Source of the DNA: Liolophura sinensis
Lineage: Eukaryota; Mollusca; Polyplacophora; Chitonida; Chitonidae
Reading direction: 5' to 3'
Assembly: GCF_032854445.1 (NCBI RefSeq)
Contig: NC_088300.1
Location: 79,957,084 to 80,021,083 of the forward strand
DNA: 64,000 nt
The notes beneath the pieces were generated by a model. It saw nothing but the letters and a program-made list of their open reading frames with translations, did not search any database and was not told where the DNA came from. The position numbers and the translations under genes are program-made. Shown piece after piece: positions 35,266 to 45,535 of the stretch (the first letter of the stretch is position 1; each line of letters opens with the position of its first letter).

Positions 35266-37054
35266 GAGTGAACCAAAATTATTTCATGAAATGTTGAGAT
35301 TATTTTGTATATCTAATCAAAGAAGCATTTTTATTTGCCCTGTAAACCTTCTCATATATCGCATTTACTTGGCGACATTTTTTCTTAATATTTGCAAGTT
35401 TTCTACATTTTTAGTACGTGAATAGATGTTGTATTGCCATTGTATGAGAAGTGAGGTGTATAAAATATTTTGTATTATTCCGCTTTAATTTGCATACATG
35501 CACATAATGGTCTGAGAAATGAAAAAACAAAAGCATCATACTGATGTGTTTTGCTGAATACTGGACAGAAACCAGTCATTGGGTATTTTCATTACTATAA
35601 ATAATCAACAAACTTTTGCCCCAAATTTCTTTCCAACCAGGTGAAAGATAATGAACCATCATATTAATTTTAATTGCAATGCTGAGGTTTACATCATATG
35701 AGACTGGTGGATCACATGGGTGGTTATGCTGTGTACCTAGACTATTCATTTAGCTGACCTCGTGACTAATAATGTGATGGTGTGCCGCATGTCGCAGGGG
35801 AACTTTGTCCTAGTAGAACAGTGCAGAAATGCCAGAAACGACAAATAAACTGTATATGTAGGACTGTGAGCAGAAGTCTGTCTAGATTTAAATCATGGTG
35901 AATTCACAAATTTGGTTATTTATGTTATGGGTGTTCTATACAACTGCAGTGAAGAGCTCTTCAGGTACACCATGTCGGAAGGTTTTATGGGAAACCGCAG
36001 TAAACCACCTCTCTTCACCAGGTACTGTCAGGCAACGTTCTGACTTAAAGTCGCCGCCAACCCAGCGAGAGTAAGATGAGAGCCTTCGACCTCACTGGCC
36101 ATTGGTTAATCGGCTTATTGAAGTCAGATCTAGTAGCCTCTACTTGTAAGGTTTTCTGTGTCTGAAGAAAAACCCAGAGCACGTCCAGTGTTCGTCCAGT
36201 TGAATTCTGGCATACATATTTTGGGAAGTTTAGGCGTGGGTTTCGCTCGACTGTGTAGCGAAACGACGGTTCAGGTGCTACCAGGTAGGTTATCAGGCGG
36301 ATCAGAAGTGAGTGGTGCGTCAGATCTAGTTGGCGTCATACATGTACCACGCAATTGGAACTTGTCATAATGAATCTCAAAGTTTTATTCTTTACATCAG
36401 TTCTGAAATTATCACAGTTTGGCTTTCAATTCCATCGTCATATATGTACATGTAGGGGTAAAATATAACATTCTTATGTCCAATGCCAACTTCTGGCAAG
36501 TCCAAGACGTGTGTAAAATACGCCGACGATTTGCCCAGAAAACTTAGTCAACCCACTTACTGTGGAATTGTCTAGGGTCAGGTCTTTATGGTCATAACAA
36601 ATGTTTTTGTATACTCTTGTCTTTCACTTAACTATGGTGTCTACTTTTAGAGGTTGGGTACAAAAGCCAGTCGATCTCCTTTTAGAGATTGGGTATAAAA
36701 GCCAGTCGATCCTTGGTCGACAAAAGGTTGTCTAGTTTTGAACATGATTCGGGAACGTTTCAGCTCTAATTGTTTCTGGCAGTATTTGAATGTTTCGCCC
36801 TGTATTGTGCAGTTGGGTCCATTTATGAAATGAGGCCATTCCTCCCAGGCACCATTCCTCCCAGGCACCATTCCATGGGTTTTCAGGAATTGTTTGTTCC
36901 GTTAAGCCGTCAATATCACCATACATTCGAGTATCTATGTTTGCAGTGCGTGAGGTTCAGTGAGTGTTGTTAGCGACGCGGCGTGGTGGCATGTAACATT
37001 TATATCACAGTCCTTTGTTATCTCCCTTTACAGAGAGAACGTATAGATCAGCCT
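35266..37054. other. Region between the XRCC4 and calpain 3' ends, no gene recognised
   Basis: Unique sequence with small local duplications: about 37 bp in tandem at 36650-36715 (containing AAAAGCCAGTCGATC twice) and a 17-bp ATTCCTCCCAGGCACC repeat at 36838-36871. On the minus strand a TTTATT at 36384-36389 reads AATAAA about 670 bases past the calpain stop. It is a possible but unproven polyadenylation signal for that gene. Confidence 0.45.
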
Positions 37055-40000
37055 TTACAGGTATGTAAGGTCGTGGCTGGATTTCACTTCCACGAAGAGT
37101 TGACCATCTTGCTGGACGTCTTTTTCCTTCTTTCGGCCGAAGAGTTTGTAGGTTTTCTCCACCCCATCTTCTGTCCCGTGGTCATCCACACAAGCCTCTC
37201 CAATGAAGTCGTCCACAACAGCGTTGTGGTTCCAAATCTGAAACATTGAATTTTACTGTTGTAAAGACGTGGACATTAACTGTGCAACTAAAGGCATGTA
37301 TGTAGTACATGTAAAAGGGTCACACATGTATAACTTTGCTTGCAAAAAAGAAAACTTGGTTGCCAAGTGGTGAAGTAACCCTATACTGAGCTGCTCAAAC
37401 TGGTGAATCAAGAATGCATATTACAGGAGAAAGACGTTTGTCAGATCATTCAAATATTTAAATACCCACCTCCACACTAATAGGTAGTTCTGGTTTCTTG
37501 CGGTAGAAGATACACTTGAAGTTCCATTCAGGGTTCTGAGTGTGCTTGTCGGGTGTAGATTTCAACTTCTCTCCCTCACACCGAATGATCACCCGAGGGT
37601 CCAGAGCTGGACACGTGGAAGGAAATAGTTCCGCATACGTTATATCAGGAGATATATGTGAGGAAAGCATGCACAAGTATATGCGGCATCTCTAAGGTTG
37701 ACGATGATGTACTTACGTTATTGGTCAGCTTGGACATTTACACGGTTTTGAGCTGAATTGTAGTAGTTGGCTAGACAAATCATTTTCTGAAACCTTGAAA
37801 TAGAGTGTATGGTTACACTTACTTCCTTTCTCTTGTGGGTTTTTGATTCCCTCTGCCTTCCTTACGTTCAGGAACGTGGCCATGGCGTGTGGCTTGGAAC
37901 AACAGTTCGATGCAGGACATTCCAGAGTTAGCTCTCTGTACAACATACAGTAATTATGAAATATCGCTACAGTCAACATCATACATGATTAATGCGATAC
38001 TGTGAAGGAGAAAGTGTTCGCTGGAAGATCGTATTTAAAGCGACGCCTCGTCCATGCAATGCCGCATTCGAGCTTCAAAAAACGTGCTCTTAGTGCCTGC
38101 TACTCTCCTTATGCGGAGGACCGTAGCCGTATGTCTACTCAACTGGTAGGTTAGGACGGTCCGGTTTACAGAGACTAAGTGCCTGCCTACATCTTAAACG
38201 TTTATAACTGATTTACCGATGTCGCTAAGCATACAGCCAAGGCATTTATTTCTTTACAAGTATATCTTAGTATGATCTGTTTGACTAAACAAGCGGACCG
38301 ACGGGAATTCCTATTTGACATTGTGGTAGAAGCGCAGACTATGGTTCCATTAAGGGTCATTGGTTCAAACTCCAATAGAGCATCCCCGTCACAAAAAGTA
38401 AGTTCATCTTAGTTAATTATTGCCGTAATGTGCCGTAGATTAGGCCCTGTTCGACTGAATGATACCGGCGGGGTGTCCATATAGGCACTCAATATTAAAC
38501 CACACTGGTTTCTAATAAACATTTTCAGAAATATATAAGCTCGTGGCTTATGTAATCGATGTTGATGACCACTGTTTTGATGGTTTCTGAAGTATTTGCG
38601 TAATAACATGACCACCTGTAGCTTGTCTGGACATTTCCCCGAGAATTTCCAGATTATTTAGTGTGCTTCACTTGTGCAAACTTACTTGGCCCCAGCGCTA
38701 GCCCCCGTGAAGAGACGCAGCAGGAACTCTCCGTTTTGCCCCGGTTTGTCTGTGGTGGGGATGAGGACATAGCGACCCCTCTCCATCGTCACCATCTGGA
38801 ACACACTCCGCGACTTACTGTACTCTGACGTAACGATTTTATCCCCAGGGATGTGCACTCTGTACCTCCGGTTCTCTTCCACCTGTCGACGACAAGTAAA
38901 GTATGTTTATATCACACGCGTAGTCTGAAAGAAATGAAGTTCTTTACGATGTTCTCACTACAGTAAGATTATATTTGACAAGCGACGTTCACGTGGTGCG
39001 TGTGTCGAGTCGACTCGTCGAATTCGACTAACTGAATAAAACAAGACATGGGCTATTTCATGTGATTGTAGCAATCAGCAAATCGCATCGGCTTATGAAA
39101 CCGACTAATCCCATACTATCGACGAGTCATTGCGTCAAATCTCCCAACGTGGACGCGACTTTAGGCAGGGCTTCGAGAGAATCAGCAGCTTTTATCACAA
39201 ATTGGCTGTATTTCGTGCATCTAGAAACCCCAAAGTATGAGAATAGTTTCCTCAACAATCGCGAAGACGCTACAGGACAATATCTGAGAAAGCCATTTCC
39301 ACTTATAAGCTCTCCATTGATTAGACTATCACACACTGAAGGTCAAATAACTGGATAACGGTTTCCTCCCACCATAATGCTGGCCGCCATCGTATAAGTG
39401 AAATATTCTTGACTACGACGTAAAACACCAATCAAATAAATAAACAAATAAATCAAATGACTGGAACTATTTACACCCCGCTTTATTCCTGACTGTAATC
39501 TTGGTCTATGCAAGCAGGGTGTTTATTGCAAGATATACATGTAGTCAACTTGTATAATTTGGACAAACCGGAACAAATATGAATTTTCAATATACAAACT
39601 ACTTTTATAATGAAGGAAATATCTGACCTTCATAATATTGAACCCGATTTCGAGAAGTTCCACTTCAAACTGTCGGTCCTGGCGAATGTCGTTCTGCTCT
39701 AGGCACACCATGACATGGTCAGTCGGTGACGTCACATCGAACACGTACTGGGGAGGTAAACAACAATGCGGGATACTGAAGGAAAATGGGTGGTGTGGGG
39801 CCTAAGACGGAGACAGGCGAAAGAAAGTAACCATGCAGTCTAAGAAACCAAGGAGAATGAGAAATGTACATCGCTATAATGTTCAATTGATCTTTATGAA
39901 AGTTTTCTTAAAGGCTGCATTGGCAAATAAACATCACACAAAATAAGTCGTGACCCGGCTAATACGATGAAAATTTTAGAGAAAATTCTTCGATCTCCTT

Positions 40001-43000
40001 GGTGTTCAGATATAAGTGGACACGAGTTGACTACACTTAGACAGCAGATGACTTTAAACTTCATCCAGTCCACGTTTGATATGAAGAAGACTGTCTTTAC
40101 TTGAAATTGTGAGCTAGTTAGCATTATCAGGAAGTGATGATGGTTGGAAGTCAGGTGTTTCACTCACCTGTGGGTTGCTGAGGAACGTGGCGGAGTGTTT
40201 CTCCGATCCACCATTTCGCCCATTCTGAGCCCAGCGGCCGTGAAGAAGAGCCTCGCTATAGGTTTTCTTCATACTGAAGAAAGACGTGTTCACAAAATGG
40301 CAAATATCCACGTTGGTGAAATTGGAGATAAAGTCTGAGAAAGACATCCTGTGGAATAAAGGAAACACTGATCTGAACGCCGATGTCACTACTGGAGTCC
40401 CAACGTTTCTGTGCCAAAAGACAGAGATTAATATATGTAAAGAATGCACAGCTTTTGCTTTATGAATACCTAGGAAGTTATTGGAGCTTGGTAGGCCTAT
40501 TTACCAGAATTCGGCTTCTTGCTGAAATCGGAGTCCAAGTTTGTCCCTTTCGTTAGGATTCATTGAGTTCCACTCCTTTGATCTGATTGCAGAGAAGACG
40601 TAAAACATGTCACATCATATATGGTATTTCATTTCGGTGATATTTCACTGGTCGAGACTGCTAAAGTATCCTGATCACTTGCGTAATTACACGTTGATGA
40701 CTACTATAGTCTAAGAATGAACCACAGATGAACAATATACTCTGTATCGTCCGACATTCGAGTACCACTCGTTAATGGGCGTTCAAAGTCGACAGTCGCA
40801 ATTAAGACCCATTTCCAAAACAACTTGAAATATCCGTTTGCAAAGGAACATATGATAATATAATAGCTAGCAATAGGTAAAAGAGAAGTTGTGTATAGAC
40901 ATGTGTCCAGTGCAGAGCACTCACCCTGAAGACCATGCCCCTGTCCACACGTCCGTGCCCCAGGGGTTGTGTAATCTGACCATGTTCAGTTCGGACGCCC
41001 CCACCGCACCTTGCATGGCCTTGGCTACTTTGATGGATTTGGCGGCAGTGACGACATACCCGTGACCATTGATCAAACCGTGGGACGTCGGCTGACCAAT
41101 CATGTTGGCAGGGCCCTATAAGACATAAGGTAAAGAGATTCGTATGCAGTGTAACAATGAGAGATCGAACAGCGATTTATACACGCCGGACATGATATAA
41201 TAACTTCCAAGTGTAGTTACACGGAACATGAGATAAAGCTTCTGCAGTCTCCATTGTATACAAATGATGTACATCAGAGAAATTAGCAGGCCTGTAGTGA
41301 TAACTGAAAAAGCCACAGATTGCGTACATGTGTCAATCACCATGAATTGCCATGGGAAAGATATACATATACAGGTGTGTGTAAGACATGGGGATATTAA
41401 CTCGTCAGAAATATACACGCAACACTGAGCAGGTCAGAATTGGGCCTTCAAGAAGCACCTGATCAGCAGATTAAAAACAAACCATAATAAGCCATTCGAT
41501 CATTGTGACGTTTGATGCCTCAGGATCTGAGCGCAGGGAAAGCCTCACTCATGTTAAGAACATGTTATGCTTGTACACACAGTACACGAGTGCACGAATG
41601 AACGGACCTGGATGTGACACGTGACCATGGCACTGGAATCCTTGGCAGCACAGAGTTTGCTGAACAGGTTTGTCTTCTCATTCTCGTCCGCGAAGTCATG
41701 TTTGTCCAGGCAGAGAGACTGTGGAACCCCGCCGGTGAAGTCCACCATGGCATCAGCCACGCGACCAGTTCTCAAAGATTCATAATCACCATACAATCTG
41801 CCGGATAAGAAAGGGACAGGATCAACATCAAACACGTGTGGTCAACTGTGGTCAACTCAGGACAGACATACGCACTCTTTACATTGTGGTCAACTTAGGA
41901 CAGACATACGCACTCTTTACATTGTGGTCAACTTAGGACAGACATACGCACTCTTTACATTGTGATAACCTGCGGACAGATATACTCATTCTTTACATTG
42001 TGGTTATGTTCGGAAAGACTTACGCACTCTTTACATTGTGGTTAACTTCGGACAGATATACGCACTCTTTACACTGTGGTCAACGTCGTAGAGATATCTG
42101 TATTTTTTGTACCTAGTTAGTCGTTTGGTCGTTCTGGATGTATACCAAGCAAACTACTCTTCTTCTAGTCCTTATTCATGTCTAATGAAGGTTGATTCTA
42201 TTTTTGTATTTTGATGCCGTCGAAGTTTTGCCGTTTCTGTCATGTCTGAAAACTCATTTTGAACACGGAGTGATCAGGTATAAGGGCTTAATTGTCGAAC
42301 GAAAACAGTAATTATAAAATATAAAAGTGCTCACACCAAACCAGTAATTATAAACTATAATAGTTCTCACACGAAAGCAGTAATTATAAACTATAATAGT
42401 TCTCACACGAAAGCAGTAATTATAAACTATAAAAGTTCTCACACGAAAGCAGTTAATATAAAATATGAAAGTTCTCACACCAAAACAGTAATTATAAAAT
42501 ATAAAACCTCTCACTTGGCATATGCTTTTTCCAGAAGAGCACTCCAGAATTCGTTTCTGGACTTTGACTGACAGAAAATCAATTTCCCATCTTTAGTAGG
42601 CAATCGATCATCGACAACGACTTCCAGCCATTCCCCAAACCTCCAAAACTGGAAGTGAAATATGCCGGCGTAGACGTTCTTCTCATCCCATTCTTGATCC
42701 TTGGCTCCTGGCAACACCTGACAGCAACAACAGTCGCGCTATTACTTAGACATAGGTCTATACATTCACAAGCGCGCCTCAGCTAAATGTTTTCACAAAA
42801 AGGTTTGTATTTGATACATTGACTAGATAACAGTCAGCTGATGGCGTTATGTCTGTCAACAAACCACAACATGAGAAATTATTCCACCGTCACAAGTATA
42901 TGCACATGCTTAGTTTTACTTCATTATACTATAGTAGTCCCTTCGTACCTTCTGAAGAAGTTTTGGCTCCTGTGCTAGAGTCGTGCAGGCGGTGACAAAC

Positions 43001-43444
43001 CAGCAGTTGCCAAGCTCACCCTCCCGGATATCATCACAGCTGACGCCTTCAACAATCAGCTTGGGTGCCTTACAGATTTCCTGGAACAACCATAGTGGCA
43101 ATAAGTGGTTTCGGGGCAAGCACTGCTTGTATGGGATCCATAGAACTCAAGTCAATTGTTAGTTACTATTGCTGACGGAGTGTAAAAACATCTTTTCTGT
43201 TGAGCAGCATTTAAAACATTTCTTCACGTTAAATCAAGCAATTGAACTTATTGGGAAACCACAAATAAACACTATCTTGGCACAGTTCTACCTTTGGTCG
43301 CTTCCACTCGATATCCTTATCAACCTGACTGAAGAAGATAGACTTGTTGCTGGCCGGAAACTCCGGGTCCTCAAACAGAATGCCTTTCTTCGTGCAGTCG
43401 GCCTTCAATGAACTGTACTTCTGGTTCCGAAATCGCCGAGACAT
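37055..43444 (-). CDS. CAPN5: Calpain-5/6-like cysteine protease with C-terminal C2 domain, 12 coding exons, 625 aa
   Basis: Intracellular calcium-regulated cysteine protease. Exons in transcript order: 43444-43292, 43080-42949, 42717-42515, 41797-41608, 41115-40925, 40582-40505, 40348-40168, 39747-39628, 38882-38686, 37935-37823, 37606-37470, 37237-37055. All have GT-AG borders, and the sum is 1878 nt, in frame to TAA. The start [17 protein letters not shown] aligns with the CAPN5 N-terminus. The catalytic core holds Cys77 (GELGNCWFV), His244 (INGHGYVVT) and Asn276 (RLHNPWG). [20 protein letters not shown] and [16 protein letters not shown] are typical. A beta-sandwich domain follows (to about 490), with GRYVLIPTT and [12 protein letters not shown]2 domain (about 500-625) has [27 protein letters not shown] and [15 protein letters not shown]. 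There are no penta-EF hands, as in CAPN5/6. All three catalytic residues are present, unlike CAPN6, so activity is likely. The length is near the 640 aa of human CAPN5. Confidence 0.92.
38325..38395 (+). other. tRNA-like / SINE-head remnant
   Basis: TTGTGGTAGAAGCGCAGACT followed by CATTGGTTCAAACTCCAATA looks like an A-box and a B-box (GGTTCAAACTCC) at tRNA-like spacing. It lies inside a calpain intron. No cloverleaf could be confirmed by eye. It is most likely a SINE remnant. Confidence 0.35.
39355..39460 (+). mobile_element. SINE 3'-end fragment (same family as 11376)
   Basis: Contains GGTTTCCTCCCACCATAATG, CTGGCCGCCATCGTATAAGT and AAAACACCAATCAAATAAAT with an A-rich tail. Only the 3' domain is present and the tRNA head is missing. 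It lies in the calpain intron between exons 8 and 9. Confidence 0.8.
41835..42090. repeat. 38-bp minisatellite in calpain intron 3
   Basis: About six units of 38 bp, with core CACTCTTTACATTGTGGTCA and CTTAGGACAGACATACG. It lies just upstream (in transcript sense) of the exon 4 acceptor at 41798. The last CTGTGGTCAACT words come within about 30 bases of that exon. No exon bases are included. Confidence 0.9.
42290..42514 (-). repeat. 36-bp minisatellite abutting the calpain exon 3 donor
   Basis: About six units of 36 bp, on the plus strand AGCAGTAATTATAAACTATA then ATAGTTCTCACACGA. In transcript sense each unit carries GTGTGAGAAC followed by TTTTATA. The genuine donor at 42514 (GTGAGAGGTTTTATA) is the first, diverged unit. 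The array therefore begins at the real 5' splice site. Confidence 0.85.
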
Positions 43445-43620
43445 TCTCACAGTTTACTGACAAAACAGAAATAGTAAAGGTGATATGAGCTACAAATCGC
43501 CGAGACATTCTCACAGCTGATTGACAAAACAGAAATAATAAAGGTCATATGAGCTACAAATCGTTGAGACATTCTCACAGCTTACTGACCAAAACAGAAA
43601 CAGTGAACGTCACATCGTGA
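43420..43620 (-). repeat. 64-bp triplication of the calpain start-codon region
   Basis: Three tandem copies of a ~64-bp unit containing, in transcript sense, a 3' splice site (TTTTGTCAG or CAATCAG), CTGTGAGAATGTCTC and the first codons of calpain. ATGs lie at 43444 (real), 43508 and 43572. The two extra ATGs are each 64 bp apart and so out of frame with the real one. The real start is the copy nearest the rest of the coding exon. Confidence 0.85.
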
Positions 43621-43905
43621 CGACATTCTTGGTATCTCAAGCGTCATCATAGACATCACTTAGTCCCTAAATGACGGTGAAAACTTACTAACATATGTGC
43701 AAACTTCACTGAAACCAGGTGTATCAGGTATAAAATGTGTAGTTTACAATGGGCTGTAGCGTGTTCCGAACCATACGTGTGTATTTTGGCCGACACCCTT
43801 GACTTTAATGAAGCAAGCTTTCACTGAAGTTAACATCTGACACAGCTCCCAGAAAACATTCAGCCAATGTTTGTCTGATACCGATGATTGGTGTGCGTCG
43901 TTTAC

Positions 43906-43983
43906 CTGGTAGTCGGTGTTAACAGAGCGAAGTCTCCCGGTGCTAGCAGCAGCCGAGATCTGTACTGACACCTGATCCATCAT
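43906..43983 (-). other. Possible upstream exon of the calpain gene
   Basis: A 26-codon minus-strand frame (MMDQVSVQIS...NTDYQ) ends exactly at CAG followed by GTAAAC, a usable donor. Spliced to the acceptor ending at 43457 it would meet TAA at once. It would therefore be 5' UTR or a short upstream ORF, not an N-terminal extension. Evidence is position and donor only. Confidence 0.3.
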
Positions 43984-44164
43984 ATCATGTACACTTTCAC
44001 CACACAGGTGTAATTAGGGCGTGTTGTCGAGTGTCTCTTGTGCGGAAATGGACACCAGTGCTATCAGCACAGTTTGGTTTCAAAGACGGTGTCATATTAC
44101 ATTTTGTCTTGTATCTAACCATCATCGGCCAATCGTGGACGTAGCACTGGGCTGTGCTTAGTAA

Positions 44165-45130
44165 GTAAGCTATATAAGTCAGCTTCAATAGTTAGTCAGG
44201 GATGTAGTCCTAAGCTGTGTTAAGCCATATAAGTCAGCTTCATGAGCTAGTCAGAAATGTAGCCCTAAGCTGTGTTAAGCCATATAAGTCAGTTTCAATA
44301 GTTAGTCAGGGATGTCGTCCTAAGCTGTGTTAAGCCATATAAGTCAGCTTCATGAGCTAGTCAGAAATGTAGCCCTAAGCTGTGTTAAGCCATATAAGTC
44401 AGTTTCAATAGTTAGTCAGGGATGTAGTCCTAAGCTGTGTTAAACCATATAAGTCAGCTTCATGAGCTAGTCAGGAATGTAGCCCTATGCTGTGTTAAGC
44501 CATATAAGTCAGCTTCAATAGTTAGTCAGGGATGTAGTCCTAAGCTGTGTTAAGCCATATAAGTCAGCTTCATGAGCTAGTCAGAAATGTAGCCCTAAGC
44601 TGTGTTAAGCCATATAAGTCAGTTTCAATAGTTAATCAGGGATGTCGTCTTAAGCTGTGTTAAGCCATATAAGTCAGCTTCATGAGCTAGTCAGAAATGT
44701 AGCCCTAAGCTGTGTTAAGCCATATAAGTCAGTTTCAATAGTTAGTCAGGGATGTCGTCCTAAGCTGTGTTTAAGCCATATAAGTCAGCTTCATGAGCTA
44801 GTCAGAAATGTAGCCCTAAGCTGTGTTAAGCCATATAAGTCAGTTTCAATAGTTAGTCAGGGATGTCGTCCTAAGCTGTGTTAAGCCATATAAGTCAGCT
44901 TCATAAACTAGTCAGGAATGTAGCCCTAAGCTGTGTTAAACTATATGAGTCAGTTTCAATAGTTAGTCAGGCACATAGTCCTAAGCTGTGTTAAGCCATA
45001 TAAGTCAGCTTCATGAGCTAGTCCTGAACTGTGCTAAGCTATATAAGTTAACTTCATGAGCTAGTCATGACCCTAGTCCTAAGCTGTGCTACGCCATATA
45101 AGTCAGCTTCGTAATCTAATCATGAACGTA
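44165..45130. repeat. 55-bp minisatellite with 110-bp dimer structure upstream of calpain
   Basis: About 17 units of 55 bp. Two types alternate: one with AGTCAGCTTCATGAGCTAGT and one with AGTCAGTTTCAATAGTTAGT. Both share CCTAAGCTGTGTTAAGCCAT followed by ATA. Left and right ends are more diverged. It lies about 700 bp upstream of the calpain start codon, where a promoter would be expected. Confidence 0.94.
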
Positions 45131-45299
45131 CTCCGAGTTCAGATAGGCTATGTAAATCAGACTGATCGGCTGAAGTCATGAAGTCTTAATTTAAGCAGAC
45201 TATACCAGCCATCCATATGAGCTAGTCATGATCGTAGTTCTGAGACAGTTTCGTGTATCAGAATGGGGCAGTGGGCATGCAGTGCTCTCCAATGACGGT

Positions 45300-45535
45300 G
45301 TCACTAACACAGATTAAGAAATACCGGCGGTCGCTTTGAGTTCAAGTCCAGCTCATGCTGGCTTCCTCTCTGTCCGTACCTGGGAAGGTCTGCCAGCAAC
45401 CTGCAGATAGTCGTGGGTTTCCCCCGGGTTCTGCCTGGTTTGCTCCCACCATAATGCTGGCGGCCGTTGTATAAGGGAAATATTGTTGAATACGGTGTCA
45501 AACACAAATCAAATAAATAAATAAATAAGAAATAC
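45300..45535 (+). mobile_element. tRNA-derived SINE, sense copy, head truncated or diverged
   Basis: Has GGTCGCTTTGAGTTCAAGTC (B-box-like), CAGCTCATGCTGGCTTCCTC, TGCCAGCAACCTGCAG, TTTCCCCCGGGTTCTGCC, GCTCCCACCATAATGCTGGC and the tail AAATCAAATAAATAAATAAA. It belongs to the same family as the elements at 11376 and 59695. The 5' A-box part is poor. Confidence 0.82.
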
